DNA of 64,000 nt from Lachnospiraceae bacterium. GTDB lineage: Bacteria; Bacillota; Clostridia; Lachnospirales; Lachnospiraceae. Below the pieces are notes generated by a model. The model was not told the DNA's origin. It did no database searches and worked only from the letters and a program-made list of their open reading frames with translations. The position numbers and the translations under genes were made by a program. Within the stretch, counting starts at the first letter, position 1. Each line of letters begins with the position of its first letter. The stretch is from assembly GCA_022796795.1 (NCBI GenBank), contig JAAWJI010000007.1, positions 46,464-110,463 on the forward strand. The letters are read 5' to 3'. This document shows, one piece after another, positions 50,083-59,797 of the stretch.

Positions 50083-51816
50083 TTACAGCATCTGGTTAAT
50101 CATGGCCAGTACCTCTTCCCCCAGAGCCGCGGATTTTGCTTCCGCATCCTCCAGCGAAGTCCCCTTGATACCATAGTAAAACTTCACCTTAGGCTCTGTG
50201 CCGGAGGGACGCACGCACAGCCATGCATCGTCGGTGAGATCATAGTACAGCACGTTGGAGGAGGGAAGTCCGGTGGTTGTCACCTCTCCCGTGGCCAGGT
50301 TCTTCACAGTATCCTGCTTGTAATCCCGGGCAGACAGCACCTGGTAGGAGCCGATCTTCTCCGGCGTATGGGCCCGCAAAGTTTCCAGGATCTCCTGAAT
50401 CTTCTGCAGCCCCTCAATTCCCTTCAAAGACACGGATTTAATATCGTCCTTATAGTAACCATATTTCTCATACATGGCGATCATGGCATCCCACAGGGTC
50501 ATGTTCTTTGTCTTGTAATAGGCGGCCGCCTCGCAGAGAGCCATGGTGGCCACAATGGCATCCTTGTCCCGGGCATGGGTTCCGATCAGACAGCCGTAGC
50601 TCTCCTCAAAGCCGAAGAGATAGGTTCCCTTTCCGCTCTCCTCAAAGCCCAGGATCTGCTGTCCGATATACTTAAAGCCGGTCAGCACCTCAATCAGTCT
50701 CACGCCATAAGCCCTGGCAATGGCATCTGCCATATTGGAAGTCACAATGGTCTTGATCAGAGCGCCGTCCCCAGGCAGTCCCTCTTTGGCTGCTCTCTGT
50801 CCGATCTCATAATCCGCCAGAAGGCATCCGGACATATTTCCTGTGAGAACCTTGTATTCTCCGCTCTTGCTGTCCTTCACATACACGCCCAGCCGGTCCG
50901 CATCCGGGTCTGTGGCAAGCACCAGATCCGCCTTTTTCTCCTGGGCCAGCTGAAGGGCCAGCTGGAAGGCTGCCTTGTCCTCCGGGTTTGGATAGCTGAC
51001 TGTGGGGAATTCTCCGTCCGGCAGCTCCTGCTGGGGAACCACGTACACATTCTCAAAGCCCAGCTCCTTTAACACCCGGCGCGCCGGAATATTTCCGGTT
51101 CCGTGCAGGGGCGTGTACACAATGGTCAGATCCTTCTGGGCTTCCTTGATGCTGTCCCAGTGAATAACCTGCGTCTTAAGCTCCTCAATATAGGCGTCGT
51201 CCACATCCTTACCGATGGTAATGTAAAGGCCTGCCGCCTCCGCCTCCTCTTTTGTCATGGTTTTAACCGCAGCATAATCCGTTACCTTTTTCACCTCCGC
51301 CATGATACCGCTGTCATGGGGCGGGGTAATCTGGGCGCCATCCTCCCAGTATACCTTGTAGCCATTGTATTCCGGCGGATTATGGCTGGCTGTAATATTG
51401 ATACCCGCAATACAGTTCAGCTTCCGCACCGCATAGGACAGCTCCGGCGTGGGACGCAGGGATTCAAAGCGGTACGCCTTGATTCCGTTGGCCGCCAGGC
51501 ACCTGGCAGCCTCGTCGGAAAACTCCGGAGACATGCGCCGGGAGTCGTAGGCAATGGCTACGCCCCGGTCCTTTGCCCCCACTGCGGCAATATAGTTGGC
51601 CAGACCCTGGGTTGTTTTTCGCACGGTGTAAATGTTCATACGGTTTGTACCCGCTCCGATAATGCCCCGAAGGCCGGCGGTACCGAATTCCAGATCCGCA
51701 TAAAAGCGCTCCTTAATCTCCTTCTCATCCCCGGCGATTCCCCGAAGCTCCGCTTTGGTGGCCTCGTCAAAATAAGGGTTCGACAACCAAGCCTCATATA
51801 CTTCTTTGTAATCCAT
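50083..51816 (-). CDS. pgcA: Alpha-phosphohexomutase (phosphoglucomutase type)
   Basis: This is a 577-residue alpha-D-phosphohexomutase of the PgcA/PGM2 group. The phosphoserine is Ser144 in ITASHNPPEYNGYK, magnesium site DPDADRLG, sugar-ring motif GFEESYG and phosphate-binding RPSGTEPKVKFYYG at the C-terminus. It interconverts glucose-1- and glucose-6-phosphate for cell-wall and glycogen precursors. ATG 51816 has GGAGGAGG. It is followed by mazG. Mannose specificity cannot be excluded. Confidence 0.92.
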   Translation of the reverse strand: MDYKEVYEAWLSNPYFDEATKAELRGIAGDEKEIKERFYADLEFGTAGLRGIIGAGTNRMNIYTVRKTTQGLANYIAAVGAKDRGVAIAYDSRRMSPEFSDEAARCLAANGIKAYRFESLRPTPELSYAVRKLNCIAGINITASHNPPEYNGYKVYWEDGAQITPPHDSGIMAEVKKVTDYAAVKTMTKEEAEAAGLYITIGKDVDDAYIEELKTQVIHWDSIKEAQKDLTIVYTPLHGTGNIPARRVLKELGFENVYVVPQQELPDGEFPTVSYPNPEDKAAFQLALQLAQEKKADLVLATDPDADRLGVYVKDSKSGEYKVLTGNMSGCLLADYEIGQRAAKEGLPGDGALIKTIVTSNMADAIARAYGVRLIEVLTGFKYIGQQILGFEESGKGTYLFGFEESYGCLIGTHARDKDAIVATMALCEAAAYYKTKNMTLWDAMIAMYEKYGYYKDDIKSVSLKGIEGLQKIQEILETLRAHTPEKIGSYQVLSARDYKQDTVKNLATGEVTTTGLPSSNVLYYDLTDDAWLCVRPSGTEPKVKFYYGIKGTSLEDAEAKSAALGEEVLAMINQML

Positions 51817-51885
51817 GTTTTGTTCCTCCTCCATAGTTCAGTCCTTTTCCGAATATTATAACCTAATTACTGGAAAAAAGAAATA

Positions 51886-52890
51886 CTATTTCGGGAATGT
51901 AAACATTTCCTTCAAAAATTTAAGCCGGTTTTCCTCCTGCTCCAGGAACATGGTAAGCTTCTCGCAGCTTTTCTCCGGAATCCAGGCTTTATTGGTGTGA
52001 TAATAATGGTTTGCCAGCTTCCAGACCTTCTCCGGATAATAGAGACGCAAGGCCAGGTAGGACTGCTCCTCCCCGCTGAGAGGCTGGATCTTTTCGTAGG
52101 CCTCCAGCATCCGCTGTCCCAGAGACAGATTCCAGCTGTGCTTCTCCATGATCTTTCGCAGAAACAGATACAGATCATGAATCTGGATATCCATGCAGCA
52201 TCGCTCAAAGCTGATCAGAGCTGCCCTGGCGCGGCTAAATAATACATTGTGATGGATGTACTCCCCATGGCAGATGCAGCCCTCCTCACAGGAGCGGACA
52301 AACAGGCTCTCATAGGCAGACTCCTCCAAAAGTCTGGCCGCCTGCTGGCTCATATCCAGAAAATAAGAAGCTTCCTTTAGAAACAGAAGCTCAAACTCTC
52401 CTTTTTTCTGTTTTCCCCGGATAAAGTTGCGGACCTTCTTCAGCTCCCGGTTATGCTTCTCATATTCCTCCGGCACCGATGCCCCGTAAAGCCGGGGGCT
52501 CCTTTCCTCCACGGGAATCTGCCACAGATTTCGGGCAAGTCTGTGAAAACCTGCCAAAAGCTCCATGGCCCGGCACAGCTCCTCCCGGTTTCTGGTCTCG
52601 CAGGCCTTCCCCTCCGGCCAGTCCTTTACGATATAAGAAGTCCCTTCCGAATCCCTGGACAAAAATTCTCCCTCCCGGTTGGGAACAATTTGATCCGTTA
52701 TGCACAGGCCGGCTCTCTGCAGGTGCTGCATCAGCTGCTGTTCATAGGGAAGGATCATGCGGGAGCCCGCAAATTCTTTCACTGTCTTTGTTCCATCTTC
52801 TGTCTCCAGCATGACTGCCCCCCGCCCCGGATAGGTGCGCAGCACTTCCAAATCATACTGTTCTAAAACTTGCACCGCTTTTTCATTCAC
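51886..52890 (-). CDS. CotS-like spore coat kinase-fold protein
   Basis: This is a 334-residue protein with an aminoglycoside-phosphotransferase fold, similar to spore-coat proteins CotS, CotI and YutH. EEGCICHGEYIHHNVLFSR carries the catalytic-loop pattern HGxxxxxNV, and the N-terminal KEFAGSRMILPYEQQLMQHL is typical. It starts with GTG; the GGGGGG ribosome site lies in the arm of a hairpin that starts at the cca stop. That may restrict translation to certain conditions. Kinase activity is not known for this group. Confidence 0.88.
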   Translation of the reverse strand: MNEKAVQVLEQYDLEVLRTYPGRGAVMLETEDGTKTVKEFAGSRMILPYEQQLMQHLQRAGLCITDQIVPNREGEFLSRDSEGTSYIVKDWPEGKACETRNREELCRAMELLAGFHRLARNLWQIPVEERSPRLYGASVPEEYEKHNRELKKVRNFIRGKQKKGEFELLFLKEASYFLDMSQQAARLLEESAYESLFVRSCEEGCICHGEYIHHNVLFSRARAALISFERCCMDIQIHDLYLFLRKIMEKHSWNLSLGQRMLEAYEKIQPLSGEEQSYLALRLYYPEKVWKLANHYYHTNKAWIPEKSCEKLTMFLEQEENRLKFLKEMFTFPK

Positions 52891-52892
52891 AA

Positions 52893-52937
52893 AAATCCCC
52901 CCATTCCTTTCATACTTATGAAAGAACGAGGGGATTT
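52893..52937 (-). terminator. Hairpin linking cca stop and cotS-like ribosome site
   Basis: On the minus strand AATCCCC pairs with GGGGATT, with an inner CTTTCATA/TATGAAAG stem, and TTTT follows. Its left arm overlaps the cca stop codon and its right arm holds the ribosome site of the cotS-like gene. Confidence 0.75.
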
Positions 52938-54264
52938 ATACACGCTTTATCTGCTCTAACAGATATTCTTTTTTATTATATTCCGGATGGTCCATAACCA
53001 GCTCCAGCAATCGGTTCAATGTCTCTCCCACAGGCTTGCCCGGCTCCACGCCAGCCTCTATAAGGTCATGTCCGGTCACAGCCAGGCCTTTGAGAGAAAC
53101 GCAATTTTTCTCCTCCAGAATGTTCCGGTACAGAGCCTCCACCTGCTCCAGGTTTTTCAGGCTCTTCTCCCGAAAGGCCGGGTTCTGGGCCAGAATATCC
53201 GCCCGGCGCACCTCAAGATAATACGGAAACAGATCCTCTCCTATGCGGAAAACAGCCCGGCGCACCCAGCGGGCCGTGGGATTCTCCTGACGGTCGTCGT
53301 GGCAAAGCACAAGACGCCGCACCTGGCGAATGGTCTCGTTGTCAAAGCGCAGTCTTCGCAAAATCCTCTCCGCCAGCTTCTCCCCCGCCAGCCCATGGCC
53401 ATAGAAATGATCCACACCCCGCTCATCCTTTATCCGGCTCCCAGGCTTTCCCATATCGTGAAGCAGCATGGTAAGGCGCAGCACCTTGTCCGGCCGGATC
53501 TGGGTCAGGGCATGAAGGGTATGCTCCCCCACATTATAACAGTGGTAAGGGGTGTTCTGCTCCGTCTCCATGCAGCGGTCAAACTCCGGCAGAATCACAG
53601 CCGTAATCCCCGCCTCATAGGCAACGCCCAGGATCTCCGGATGTGGAGAGACCAGAATCTTGGTAAGCTCTGCCTGAATCCGCTCCGCGCTGATTTTTCG
53701 CAAATTTCCCGCCAGGGTTTCCATGGCCTGCCGGGTCTCCTTCTGGATGGAAAAGCCCAGCTGGGCCCCAAAGCGCACGGCTCGCAGAATCCGCAGGGCA
53801 TCCTCAGAAAACCGCTCCGTAGGATCGCCCACACAGCGGATCACCCCGCCCTCCAGATCCTCCTGGCCCCCAAAGAGATCCACCAGGCCCTCCCTGTCAT
53901 TGTAGGCCATGGCGTTGATGGTAAAATCCCGGCGTCTTAAATCCTCCGAAAGGCTGGGGGTAAACTGCACCTGCCGGGGATGACGGCCATCCTCATACTC
54001 GCCGTCAATGCGGTAGGTGGTAACCTCAAAGCCCTCGCGCTCCAGCATAACCGTCACCGTGCCGTGTTGAAGTCCCGTATCCAGGGTACGCCGGAACAAG
54101 CCCTTCACCTGCTCCGGCAGGGCGGAGGTGGTAATATCCCAATCCGCAGCCTCCCGGCCAAGCAGGGCGTCCCGGACGCAGCCTCCCACCACGTAAGCTT
54201 CATAGCCTGCATCCTGGAGAATATGAATAATCTCATTCGCCTTTTCCGGTATCTGAAGATGCAT
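52936..54264 (-). CDS. cca: CCA tRNA nucleotidyltransferase
   Basis: This is a 442-residue class II CCA-adding enzyme. The head domain shows YVVGGCVRDALLGREAADWDI, with the metal-binding aspartates, and RRDFTINAMAYN. The HD domain has LLHDMGKPGSR. It adds or repairs the 3' CCA of tRNAs, needed here because the three tRNA genes in this window do not encode CCA. The start has GAGGG. A 32-bp minisatellite lies just upstream. Confidence 0.96.
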   Translation of the reverse strand: MHLQIPEKANEIIHILQDAGYEAYVVGGCVRDALLGREAADWDITTSALPEQVKGLFRRTLDTGLQHGTVTVMLEREGFEVTTYRIDGEYEDGRHPRQVQFTPSLSEDLRRRDFTINAMAYNDREGLVDLFGGQEDLEGGVIRCVGDPTERFSEDALRILRAVRFGAQLGFSIQKETRQAMETLAGNLRKISAERIQAELTKILVSPHPEILGVAYEAGITAVILPEFDRCMETEQNTPYHCYNVGEHTLHALTQIRPDKVLRLTMLLHDMGKPGSRIKDERGVDHFYGHGLAGEKLAERILRRLRFDNETIRQVRRLVLCHDDRQENPTARWVRRAVFRIGEDLFPYYLEVRRADILAQNPAFREKSLKNLEQVEALYRNILEEKNCVSLKGLAVTGHDLIEAGVEPGKPVGETLNRLLELVMDHPEYNKKEYLLEQIKRV

Positions 54265-54277
54265 GTTTTCCCTCGCC

Positions 54278-54435
54278 TTTCTGAATACAGCCGTTTCTCC
54301 ATAAAATCATTCCTGGATACAGCCGTTCCTCCATAGAGCCGTTCCTGGATACAGCCGTCTCTCCATAGAGCCATTCCTGGACACAGCCGTCTCTCCATAG
54401 AACCCCATTCCTGGATACAGCCAATTTGCTGGGGC
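54278..54435. repeat. 32-bp intergenic minisatellite
   Basis: About 4.6 tandem copies of a 32- to 34-bp unit (core TTCCTGGATACAGCCGTCTC then TCCATAGAGCCA) lie between proS and cca. The central copies are almost identical, the outer ones diverged. There are no spacers, so it is not CRISPR. The unit length is not a multiple of three, so it is not coding. Confidence 0.93.
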
Positions 54436-54463
54436 TGGGTCTGGTTATTCGCGAAGTCTTACA

Positions 54464-55900
54464 TTAATATGCCTTGCCCCAGTAAATCAGGGATTTGGCC
54501 GGACGGCCGCAGCACACGCAGGTATCCCCGATCCGGTCCTGTCCGAAGGGCCTGCAGCGGGAGGTAGCCCCTGTCTCCTCCTTGATCTTATCCTCGCAGG
54601 CCCGATCCCCGCACCACATGCCCCGCACAAAGCCCGGCTTGTTGTTGATCATATCCACAAACTCCTCATAGGTGTGAGCGTCGTAGGTATGGGCGTCCCG
54701 GTGAGCTCTGGCCCGCTCCAGCATGTCTTTTTGCATGGCATCCAGAACCTGGGCCAGCTTCTCCTCCAGTTCCTCCAGAGAAACCACAAGCTTTTCTCTG
54801 GTATCCCGGCGCACCATAACCGCCTGGCCCGCCTCTATATCCTTGGGTCCCATCTCGATCCGCACGGGAATTCCCTTCATCTCCTGCTCAGAGAATTTCC
54901 ATCCCGGGCTCTTGTCCGTGGCGTCCAGCTTCACGCGGAAGTCCTTGGCAAGCCTGTCCCTGATCTCCTGAGCCTTTTCCAGCACGCCCTCTTTATGCAT
55001 GGCAATGGGAATCACCATGACCTGGGTGGGCGCAATCCGGGGCGGCAGCACCAGCCCGCTGTCGTCTCCGTGGACCATAATAATAGCGCCGATCATGCGG
55101 GTAGTCATGCCCCAGGATGTCTGATGCACGTATTTCAAAGTATTATCCTTGTCCGTAAACTGAATCCCAAAGGCCTTTGCAAAGCCATCGCCAAAATTAT
55201 GACTGGTGCCGGACTGCAAAGCCTTGCCGTCATGCATGAGAGACTCAATGGTGTAGGTGGCCTCTGCGCCGGCAAACTTCTCCTTGTCTGTCTTCTGACC
55301 CTTGATCACCGGAATCGCCAGCACTTCCTCACAGAAGTCAGCATAGACGTTCAGCATCTGAATAGTGCGTTTCTCCGCCTCCTCCCCGGTGGCATGGGCC
55401 GTGTGTCCCTCCTGCCACAAAAACTCCCGGGAGCGGAGGAAGGGACGGGTGGTCTTCTCCCATCGCACCACAGAACACCACTGATTGTATACCTTGGGCA
55501 GATCCCGGTAAGACTGCACCTCATTGGCATAAAAGTCACAGAACAAAGTCTCCGACGTGGGCCGCACGCACAACCGCTCCTGCAACGGCTCCAGGCCCCC
55601 ATGGGTCACCCAGGCCACCTCCGGGGCAAAGCCCTCCACATGGTCCTTCTCCTTTTGCAGCAGACTCTCCGGAATAAACATGGGCAGATACACATTTTCC
55701 ACCCCCGTCTCCTTAAAGCGCCGGTCCAGCTCCTTCTGAATATTTTCCCAAATGGCATATCCAGCCGGCTTAATCACCATGCAACCCTTCACACTGGTGT
55801 AATCCACCAACTCGGCTTTTTTTACCACATCCGTGTACCACTGGGCAAAATCCACATCCATGGACGTGATGGCTTCCACCAGCTTCTTTTCCTTTGCCAT
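54464..55900 (-). CDS. proS: Prolyl-tRNA synthetase, archaeal/eukaryal-type
   Basis: This 478-residue class II synthetase lacks the large editing insertion of the bacterial-type enzyme. Motif 2 surrounds [20 protein letters not shown], motif 3 contains the [14 protein letters not shown] region, and a C-terminal zinc-binding part shows CGDRACEDK and [18 protein letters not shown]. The chosen ATG ([10 protein letters not shown]) has GGAGGA. Sited between the AI-2E transporter and a minisatellite before cca; both tRNA enzymes serve translation. Confidence 0.95.
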   Translation of the reverse strand: MAKEKKLVEAITSMDVDFAQWYTDVVKKAELVDYTSVKGCMVIKPAGYAIWENIQKELDRRFKETGVENVYLPMFIPESLLQKEKDHVEGFAPEVAWVTHGGLEPLQERLCVRPTSETLFCDFYANEVQSYRDLPKVYNQWCSVVRWEKTTRPFLRSREFLWQEGHTAHATGEEAEKRTIQMLNVYADFCEEVLAIPVIKGQKTDKEKFAGAEATYTIESLMHDGKALQSGTSHNFGDGFAKAFGIQFTDKDNTLKYVHQTSWGMTTRMIGAIIMVHGDDSGLVLPPRIAPTQVMVIPIAMHKEGVLEKAQEIRDRLAKDFRVKLDATDKSPGWKFSEQEMKGIPVRIEMGPKDIEAGQAVMVRRDTREKLVVSLEELEEKLAQVLDAMQKDMLERARAHRDAHTYDAHTYEEFVDMINNKPGFVRGMWCGDRACEDKIKEETGATSRCRPFGQDRIGDTCVCCGRPAKSLIYWGKAY

Positions 55901-55945
55901 AACAAAATCCTCCACTCGTACATTTCCTATTGCTTATTACAAGCT

Positions 55946-55975
55946 ATTTTATGCTCAAGGGAAAGGATTTGTCAA
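55946..55975 (-). promoter_or_regulatory. Promoter of proS
   Basis: On the minus strand TTGACA (55970-55975), 18 bp, TAAAAT (55946-55951), about 45 bp before the start. No T-box leader fits in this short space. Confidence 0.75.
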
Positions 55976-55987
55976 GGAAAACCGCAC

Positions 55988-57052
55988 CTATTCCATCTCC
56001 CTCCAAAGCTCCTGAATCACCAGCACGGACAGAGGTCCCAGCACGATTCCTCCCACGCCGTAAACCTGTACTCCCACATACACGCTCATAAGCACCAGAA
56101 TGGGAAACAACCCCAGCCGCTTTCCCACAAGTCTGGGCTCCAAAACTTCCCGTACCAACGTGCAGACTCCGTAGGTAACAGCCAGAATCAAGGCCGCCTG
56201 GTAATCTCTTTGTATCACAGACACCAGAATCGAGGGCGCCAGTACAATCCCGGTGCCCAGCACCGGCAGGGCGTCCAAAAGGCCGGTGCAGATGCCAAAG
56301 AGCAGAGCATAGGAGCTGCCCGCCAGGAAAAATCCCACGCTGCAGGTTCCCATAATAATTGCAATAATGATACACTGGGCTTTCAGATAGCCTCCCACTG
56401 CCTCCAGAATTCCCCTGGCCAGCCGCACCAGCTGCTGCCACAGGGCGGAGCCCTCCGCTTCCTCCTTGATCTTCTCAAAATCCCCGGACCACAGCACAAA
56501 AGAAATGGCGGTAATCAAAACGGCGGCCACAGACTTTCCCACCCCTTTCACCAGAGTAAAGGACCCATTCATAGCCTTGGGCATCCAAGTTCCTTTCATA
56601 TCCTGCACCATAACACGGACCTGGGTCATAACCGTCTGCTGCATGCGCTCCGCTGGAAACCCCAGCATGCGCTCCGCAGCCTGACAGCAGTTGTAAAGGG
56701 CTTGCTCCAGGTAAATTTCCGTCTCCTCCTGAGCAAAAAAACGGCCGGCCAGGGCCCACAGCTGGCTTCCCAGAAAGTAAAGAGCCAGCCCCACCCCTGC
56801 TGCTGCCAGCAGCAAAAAGATGCCGGCGGACACAGCCGGCTTAATCCGAAACCATTTCTCCATTCGCAGAAAGCAGGGGCGCAGCCAATAGGCTGTCAAT
56901 GCCGCAACTAAAAAGGGAATCAGAAGAGGCACCAGGTATTTCATCCCCAGGTATACGCCTCCTATGATTCCAACTCTTTTCCATACTTTCTCATGCTTCA
57001 AAATAAATTCCATGGGCCCTTCCCTGCCTTCCTGATACCATCCCGGATACAT
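55988..57052 (-). CDS. AI-2E-family transporter
   Basis: This is a 354-residue AI-2E (TqsA/YtvI) permease with about eight membrane helices. Typical stretches are YLVPLLIPFLVAALTAYWLRP, LLDALPVLGTGIVLAPSIL and GLFPILVLMSVYVGVQVYG VGGIVLGP near the C-terminus. Members export autoinducer-2 or, in some groups, sodium for proton; the substrate here is unknown. I chose ATG 57052, which has GGAGG 6 nt away; an internal methionine start at MEFILKHEKV has a weaker site. Confidence 0.88.
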   Translation of the reverse strand: MYPGWYQEGREGPMEFILKHEKVWKRVGIIGGVYLGMKYLVPLLIPFLVAALTAYWLRPCFLRMEKWFRIKPAVSAGIFLLLAAAGVGLALYFLGSQLWALAGRFFAQEETEIYLEQALYNCCQAAERMLGFPAERMQQTVMTQVRVMVQDMKGTWMPKAMNGSFTLVKGVGKSVAAVLITAISFVLWSGDFEKIKEEAEGSALWQQLVRLARGILEAVGGYLKAQCIIIAIIMGTCSVGFFLAGSSYALLFGICTGLLDALPVLGTGIVLAPSILVSVIQRDYQAALILAVTYGVCTLVREVLEPRLVGKRLGLFPILVLMSVYVGVQVYGVGGIVLGPLSVLVIQELWREME

Positions 57053-57139
57053 AAGTTTCCTCCAAGTCCCCTTCTCTTTACGTCTCCCACGATTCCGCAA
57101 AGAGTGATTCCTTTGATAGTATCTGCAAAGCAGAGAGGA

Positions 57140-57922
57140 TTAGACATGAGAAGTGCTGGAAACATCCTCCCTAAAATTCTCATATGCTTCCCTCAGCACA
57201 GGGTGCTGTGGACAAACCTGAAATTCCACAAATTTCTTCGTCTTAGGGTGGATAAACTTAAGCCCATATGCACATAAGGCCAATCCCATATCCCTTTTGG
57301 CAGGCTTATCCACATTTTTCTCCTCCACCATCTGTGGACCATACTTTCTGTCACCAGCCAGCGGGCAGCCGTGATAGGCCATCTGCACCCGAATCTGGTG
57401 GTGCCTGCCTGTGAAAAGCCTGATTTTCAGCAGCTTTTTCCCTGCCTGGACCCCCAAAACCTCATACTGCAATTTTGCCAGTTTTGCACCATTTGTATGG
57501 GCTGGGACAACCTGTGAGGTGTTGGTTTTTCCACTTTTCCATAGGTAATCTTCCAAAATTCCCGACTTATCCACCAAACTATCCACATTATCCACATTGT
57601 GGATTGTATTTCCACACTTTCCACCTGTGGATTTTTCCTCCCCCAGAGCCAGGTAATACTTCTCCATGGTTCCATCCGTCACCTGTCGGCTCAGTTCCCG
57701 GGCTGCAAAAGGTGTCTTAGCAAACACCAGAATTCCCTCCACCGGCTGATCCAGCCGATGAATCAAGCCCACATAGGGTTCCTTCCCCACGGTGTCATAG
57801 AGATAATTTTTTAAAATACTGACGCAGTCCTCCCTGCCCACCTCTGCGCTCTGGACAGGAACACCTGCTGGCTTATAAATGACCAGCAGGTGCATATCCT
57901 CAAATACAATATTCAGCTTCAC
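57140..57922 (-). CDS. RluA-family pseudouridine synthase
   Basis: This is a 260-residue RluA-type enzyme without an S4 domain. The catalytic Asp is in HRLDQPVEGILVFAKT, and TGRHHQIRVQMAYHGCPLAGD follows later. The substrate is rRNA or tRNA uridine, unspecified. Residues about 98-140 form an unusual insertion (HNVDNVDSLVDKSG and onward) coded by DNA rich in DnaA-box-like TTATCCACA. It is placed between the AI-2E transporter and pgi genes on the same strand. Confidence 0.92.
   Translation of the reverse strand: MKLNIVFEDMHLLVIYKPAGVPVQSAEVGREDCVSILKNYLYDTVGKEPYVGLIHRLDQPVEGILVFAKTPFAARELSRQVTDGTMEKYYLALGEEKSTGGKCGNTIHNVDNVDSLVDKSGILEDYLWKSGKTNTSQVVPAHTNGAKLAKLQYEVLGVQAGKKLLKIRLFTGRHHQIRVQMAYHGCPLAGDRKYGPQMVEEKNVDKPAKRDMGLALCAYGLKFIHPKTKKFVEFQVCPQHPVLREAYENFREDVSSTSHV
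57567..57620. other. Cluster of DnaA-box-like sequences inside the RluA-type gene
   Basis: Within about 50 bp lie TTATCCACC (57567), CTATCCACA (57579) and a perfect TTATCCACA (57588), with reverse TGTGGATT copies near 57599 and 57625. A second perfect TTATCCACA is at 57306 and one near-match on the minus strand at about 57248. This may be a DnaA-titrating cluster or chance from the repeated VD-rich coding sequence. Confidence 0.4.
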
Positions 57923-57995
57923 GTGTTACCCTTCCGCTTTTTGTAGCTGCCAGTTTCTCTTCCCGGCAGCCCTCCAAACTCTTCGCTTTTTCACA

Positions 57996-59345
57996 TTACA
58001 ATCTCTTCAGCAGCTCTTCCCGCTCCTTCTCGAAGCCCGGCTTGCCAAGAAGAGCGAACATGTTTTTCTTATAGCTCTCCACGCCCGGCTGGTTAAAGGG
58101 ATTCACACCCAAAATATAGCCGCTGACGCCGCAGGCAAACTCAAAGAGATAAAACAGCTGGCCCAGGGAATACTCGTCCTGTGTCGGAATCATAAGCTTA
58201 AGGTTTGGCACATTGCCGTCCGTATGAGCCAGAATGGTTCCGTTCATGGCGCTGTGGTTGATAAAGTCTACATCCTTGCCTTCCAGATAATTGAGGCCGT
58301 CCAGATCCACCGGCTCCTTCTCAATGACGATCTGAGAATCGCAGGTCTCCACCTCCAGCACAGTCTCAAACATAATGCGGGCGCCGTCCTGGATAAACTG
58401 TCCCATGGAATGTAAATCCGTAGTCAGATCCACAGATGCGGGGAAAATTCCCTTCTGATCCTTGCCCTCGCTCTCTCCATAGAGCTGCTTCCACCACTCG
58501 GAAACATAGTGAAGGCTGGGCTCATAGTTAGCCAGTACCTCAATATTCTTTCCCTTGCGCAGAAGGATATTCCGCACAGCCGCATACTGCAGAGCGTCGT
58601 TCTCCGCAAAGGGCTTCTCCAGAGCCATCTGGCGTCCCGAGGCAGCGCCCTCCATAAGCTTCTCAATATCCGCTCCGCTGACTGCGATGGGCAAAAGTCC
58701 CACTGCGGTGCACACGGAGAAACGTCCGCCCACATCATCGGGAACCACAAAGCTCTCATAGCCCTTTTCCGTAGCCAGGCCCTTCAGAGCTCCCCTGGCC
58801 TTGTCCGTGGTGGCGTAAATTCTCCTGGAAGCCTCTTCCTCCCCATACTTCTCCTCCAGCATTTTCTTAAATACCCGGAAAGCAATGGCCGGCTCCGTGG
58901 TGGTGCCGGATTTGGAAATAATGTTGATGGAGAAATCCTTGTCCTTCAGCACATCCATGAGATCCGTCATATAGCGGGTGCTGATGCTGTTTCCCACAAA
59001 ATAAATCTCCGGCGTCTTGCGCACCTCTTTGGAGACAATATTGTAAAAGCTGTGTCTCAGGAACTCAATGGCAGCCCGGGCTCCCAGATAAGAGCCGCCG
59101 ATCCCGATGACCAGCAGCACGTCCGAATCCGACTGAATCTTGGCAGCCGCCTTCTGAATCCTGGCAAACTCCTCTTTATCATAGTTTACAGGCAGGTCGA
59201 TCCAGCCCAGAAAATCATTTCCAGCTCCGCTTCTGGACACCAGCACATCCTTGGCGTCCATGGCGATCTTCTCCATGCTTTTCACCTCATCTGCGCTGAT
59301 GAAGGCTGCCGCCTTTGAATAATCAAATGTGATCTTATTTCCCAT
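57996..59345 (-). CDS. pgi: Glucose-6-phosphate isomerase
   Basis: This is a 449-residue glycolytic isomerase of the bacterial type. Two SIS domains bind the phosphate ([15 protein letters not shown], then [17 protein letters not shown]), and the catalytic part is [18 protein letters not shown] with [20 protein letters not shown] near the end. It interconverts glucose-6-phosphate and fructose-6-phosphate. Own promoter at 59397-59425. Confidence 0.97.
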   Translation of the reverse strand: MGNKITFDYSKAAAFISADEVKSMEKIAMDAKDVLVSRSGAGNDFLGWIDLPVNYDKEEFARIQKAAAKIQSDSDVLLVIGIGGSYLGARAAIEFLRHSFYNIVSKEVRKTPEIYFVGNSISTRYMTDLMDVLKDKDFSINIISKSGTTTEPAIAFRVFKKMLEEKYGEEEASRRIYATTDKARGALKGLATEKGYESFVVPDDVGGRFSVCTAVGLLPIAVSGADIEKLMEGAASGRQMALEKPFAENDALQYAAVRNILLRKGKNIEVLANYEPSLHYVSEWWKQLYGESEGKDQKGIFPASVDLTTDLHSMGQFIQDGARIMFETVLEVETCDSQIVIEKEPVDLDGLNYLEGKDVDFINHSAMNGTILAHTDGNVPNLKLMIPTQDEYSLGQLFYLFEFACGVSGYILGVNPFNQPGVESYKKNMFALLGKPGFEKEREELLKRL

Positions 59346-59396
59346 TAAACTCTTCCTTCCTTTCTGGGCTGCTTCCAGGGCGCCCCATTCTTCTAT

Positions 59397-59425
59397 ATTT
59401 TAGCAAATATAGCCAAAAGCGTCAA
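59397..59425 (-). promoter_or_regulatory. Promoter of pgi
   Basis: On the minus strand TTGACG (59420-59425), 17 bp, TAAAAT (59397-59402). Confidence 0.75.
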
Positions 59426-59452
59426 CTATTCCGGAAGTCTATTCCAGGGAAC

Positions 59453-59797
59453 TCACCCTAAAAATTCGGCCAGCACCTCCCGCAAAACCTGTTCCTCCCC
59501 GGGCTTTAAAGCAGCCGGCTTTTTTTCCTCTGCAGCCTCCGAAATGGCCGGGCCTGTGGTCAGATCCCGGTCTTGTCCTTTTTTTCCTGTATCCGCCTGC
59601 TCCCTTTTGGCTTCTCTCCAATATTCTTCCTCAGAAAACCCCGGATAATTCTCAGAAGTTCTGCCATTTAAACTGTTCCGCACCAGATCCCGGCGGCAGC
59701 TCTTCAGGTCCCGCTTGATCTCGCGCACATCCGCCCACAGATACAGCAGCAAAATTGTCACAATGATCCAGCCTATGACCGCAAAAACAGGAAGCAT
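59453..59797 (-). CDS. Small membrane-anchored protein of unknown function
   Basis: This 114-residue protein has one N-terminal helix (FAVIGWIIVTILLLYLWADV, residues 5-24), then a charged cytoplasmic tail, Lys/Glu/Arg-rich and low in hydrophobics, ending LREVLAEFLG. No family was recognised. It lies alone between mtnN and pgi. The AAGGGGTGGGATC ribosome site is modest. Length and codon pattern suggest a real gene, but without homology evidence. Confidence 0.6.
   Translation of the reverse strand: MLPVFAVIGWIIVTILLLYLWADVREIKRDLKSCRRDLVRNSLNGRTSENYPGFSEEEYWREAKREQADTGKKGQDRDLTTGPAISEAAEEKKPAALKPGEEQVLREVLAEFLG

Noticed and set aside
54105..54424. Repetitive peptide genes on the minus strand over the minisatellite
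   Set aside because: The frames exist only because of the repeat; a 32-bp unit shifts frame at each copy, and there is no ribosome site or conserved start.
54278..54435. CRISPR array
   Set aside because: The repeats are directly adjacent without unique spacers and there are no cas genes in the window.
55901..55987. T-box leader before proS
   Set aside because: The distance between promoter and start is only about 45 bp, too short for a T-box, and no AGGGTGG-type sequence is present.
54674..56911. 745-residue plus-strand frame opposite proS and the AI-2E gene
   Set aside because: It is a shadow of two well-supported minus-strand genes; composition is rich in His, Leu and Gln as expected of antisense frames. 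Similar long plus-strand shadows occur opposite VanW, the GH13 gene and the heptad lipoprotein.
57248..57640. Chromosomal replication origin
   Set aside because: DnaA-like boxes lie inside a coding gene, with no dnaA, dnaN or gidA genes and no AT-rich unwinding region next to them.
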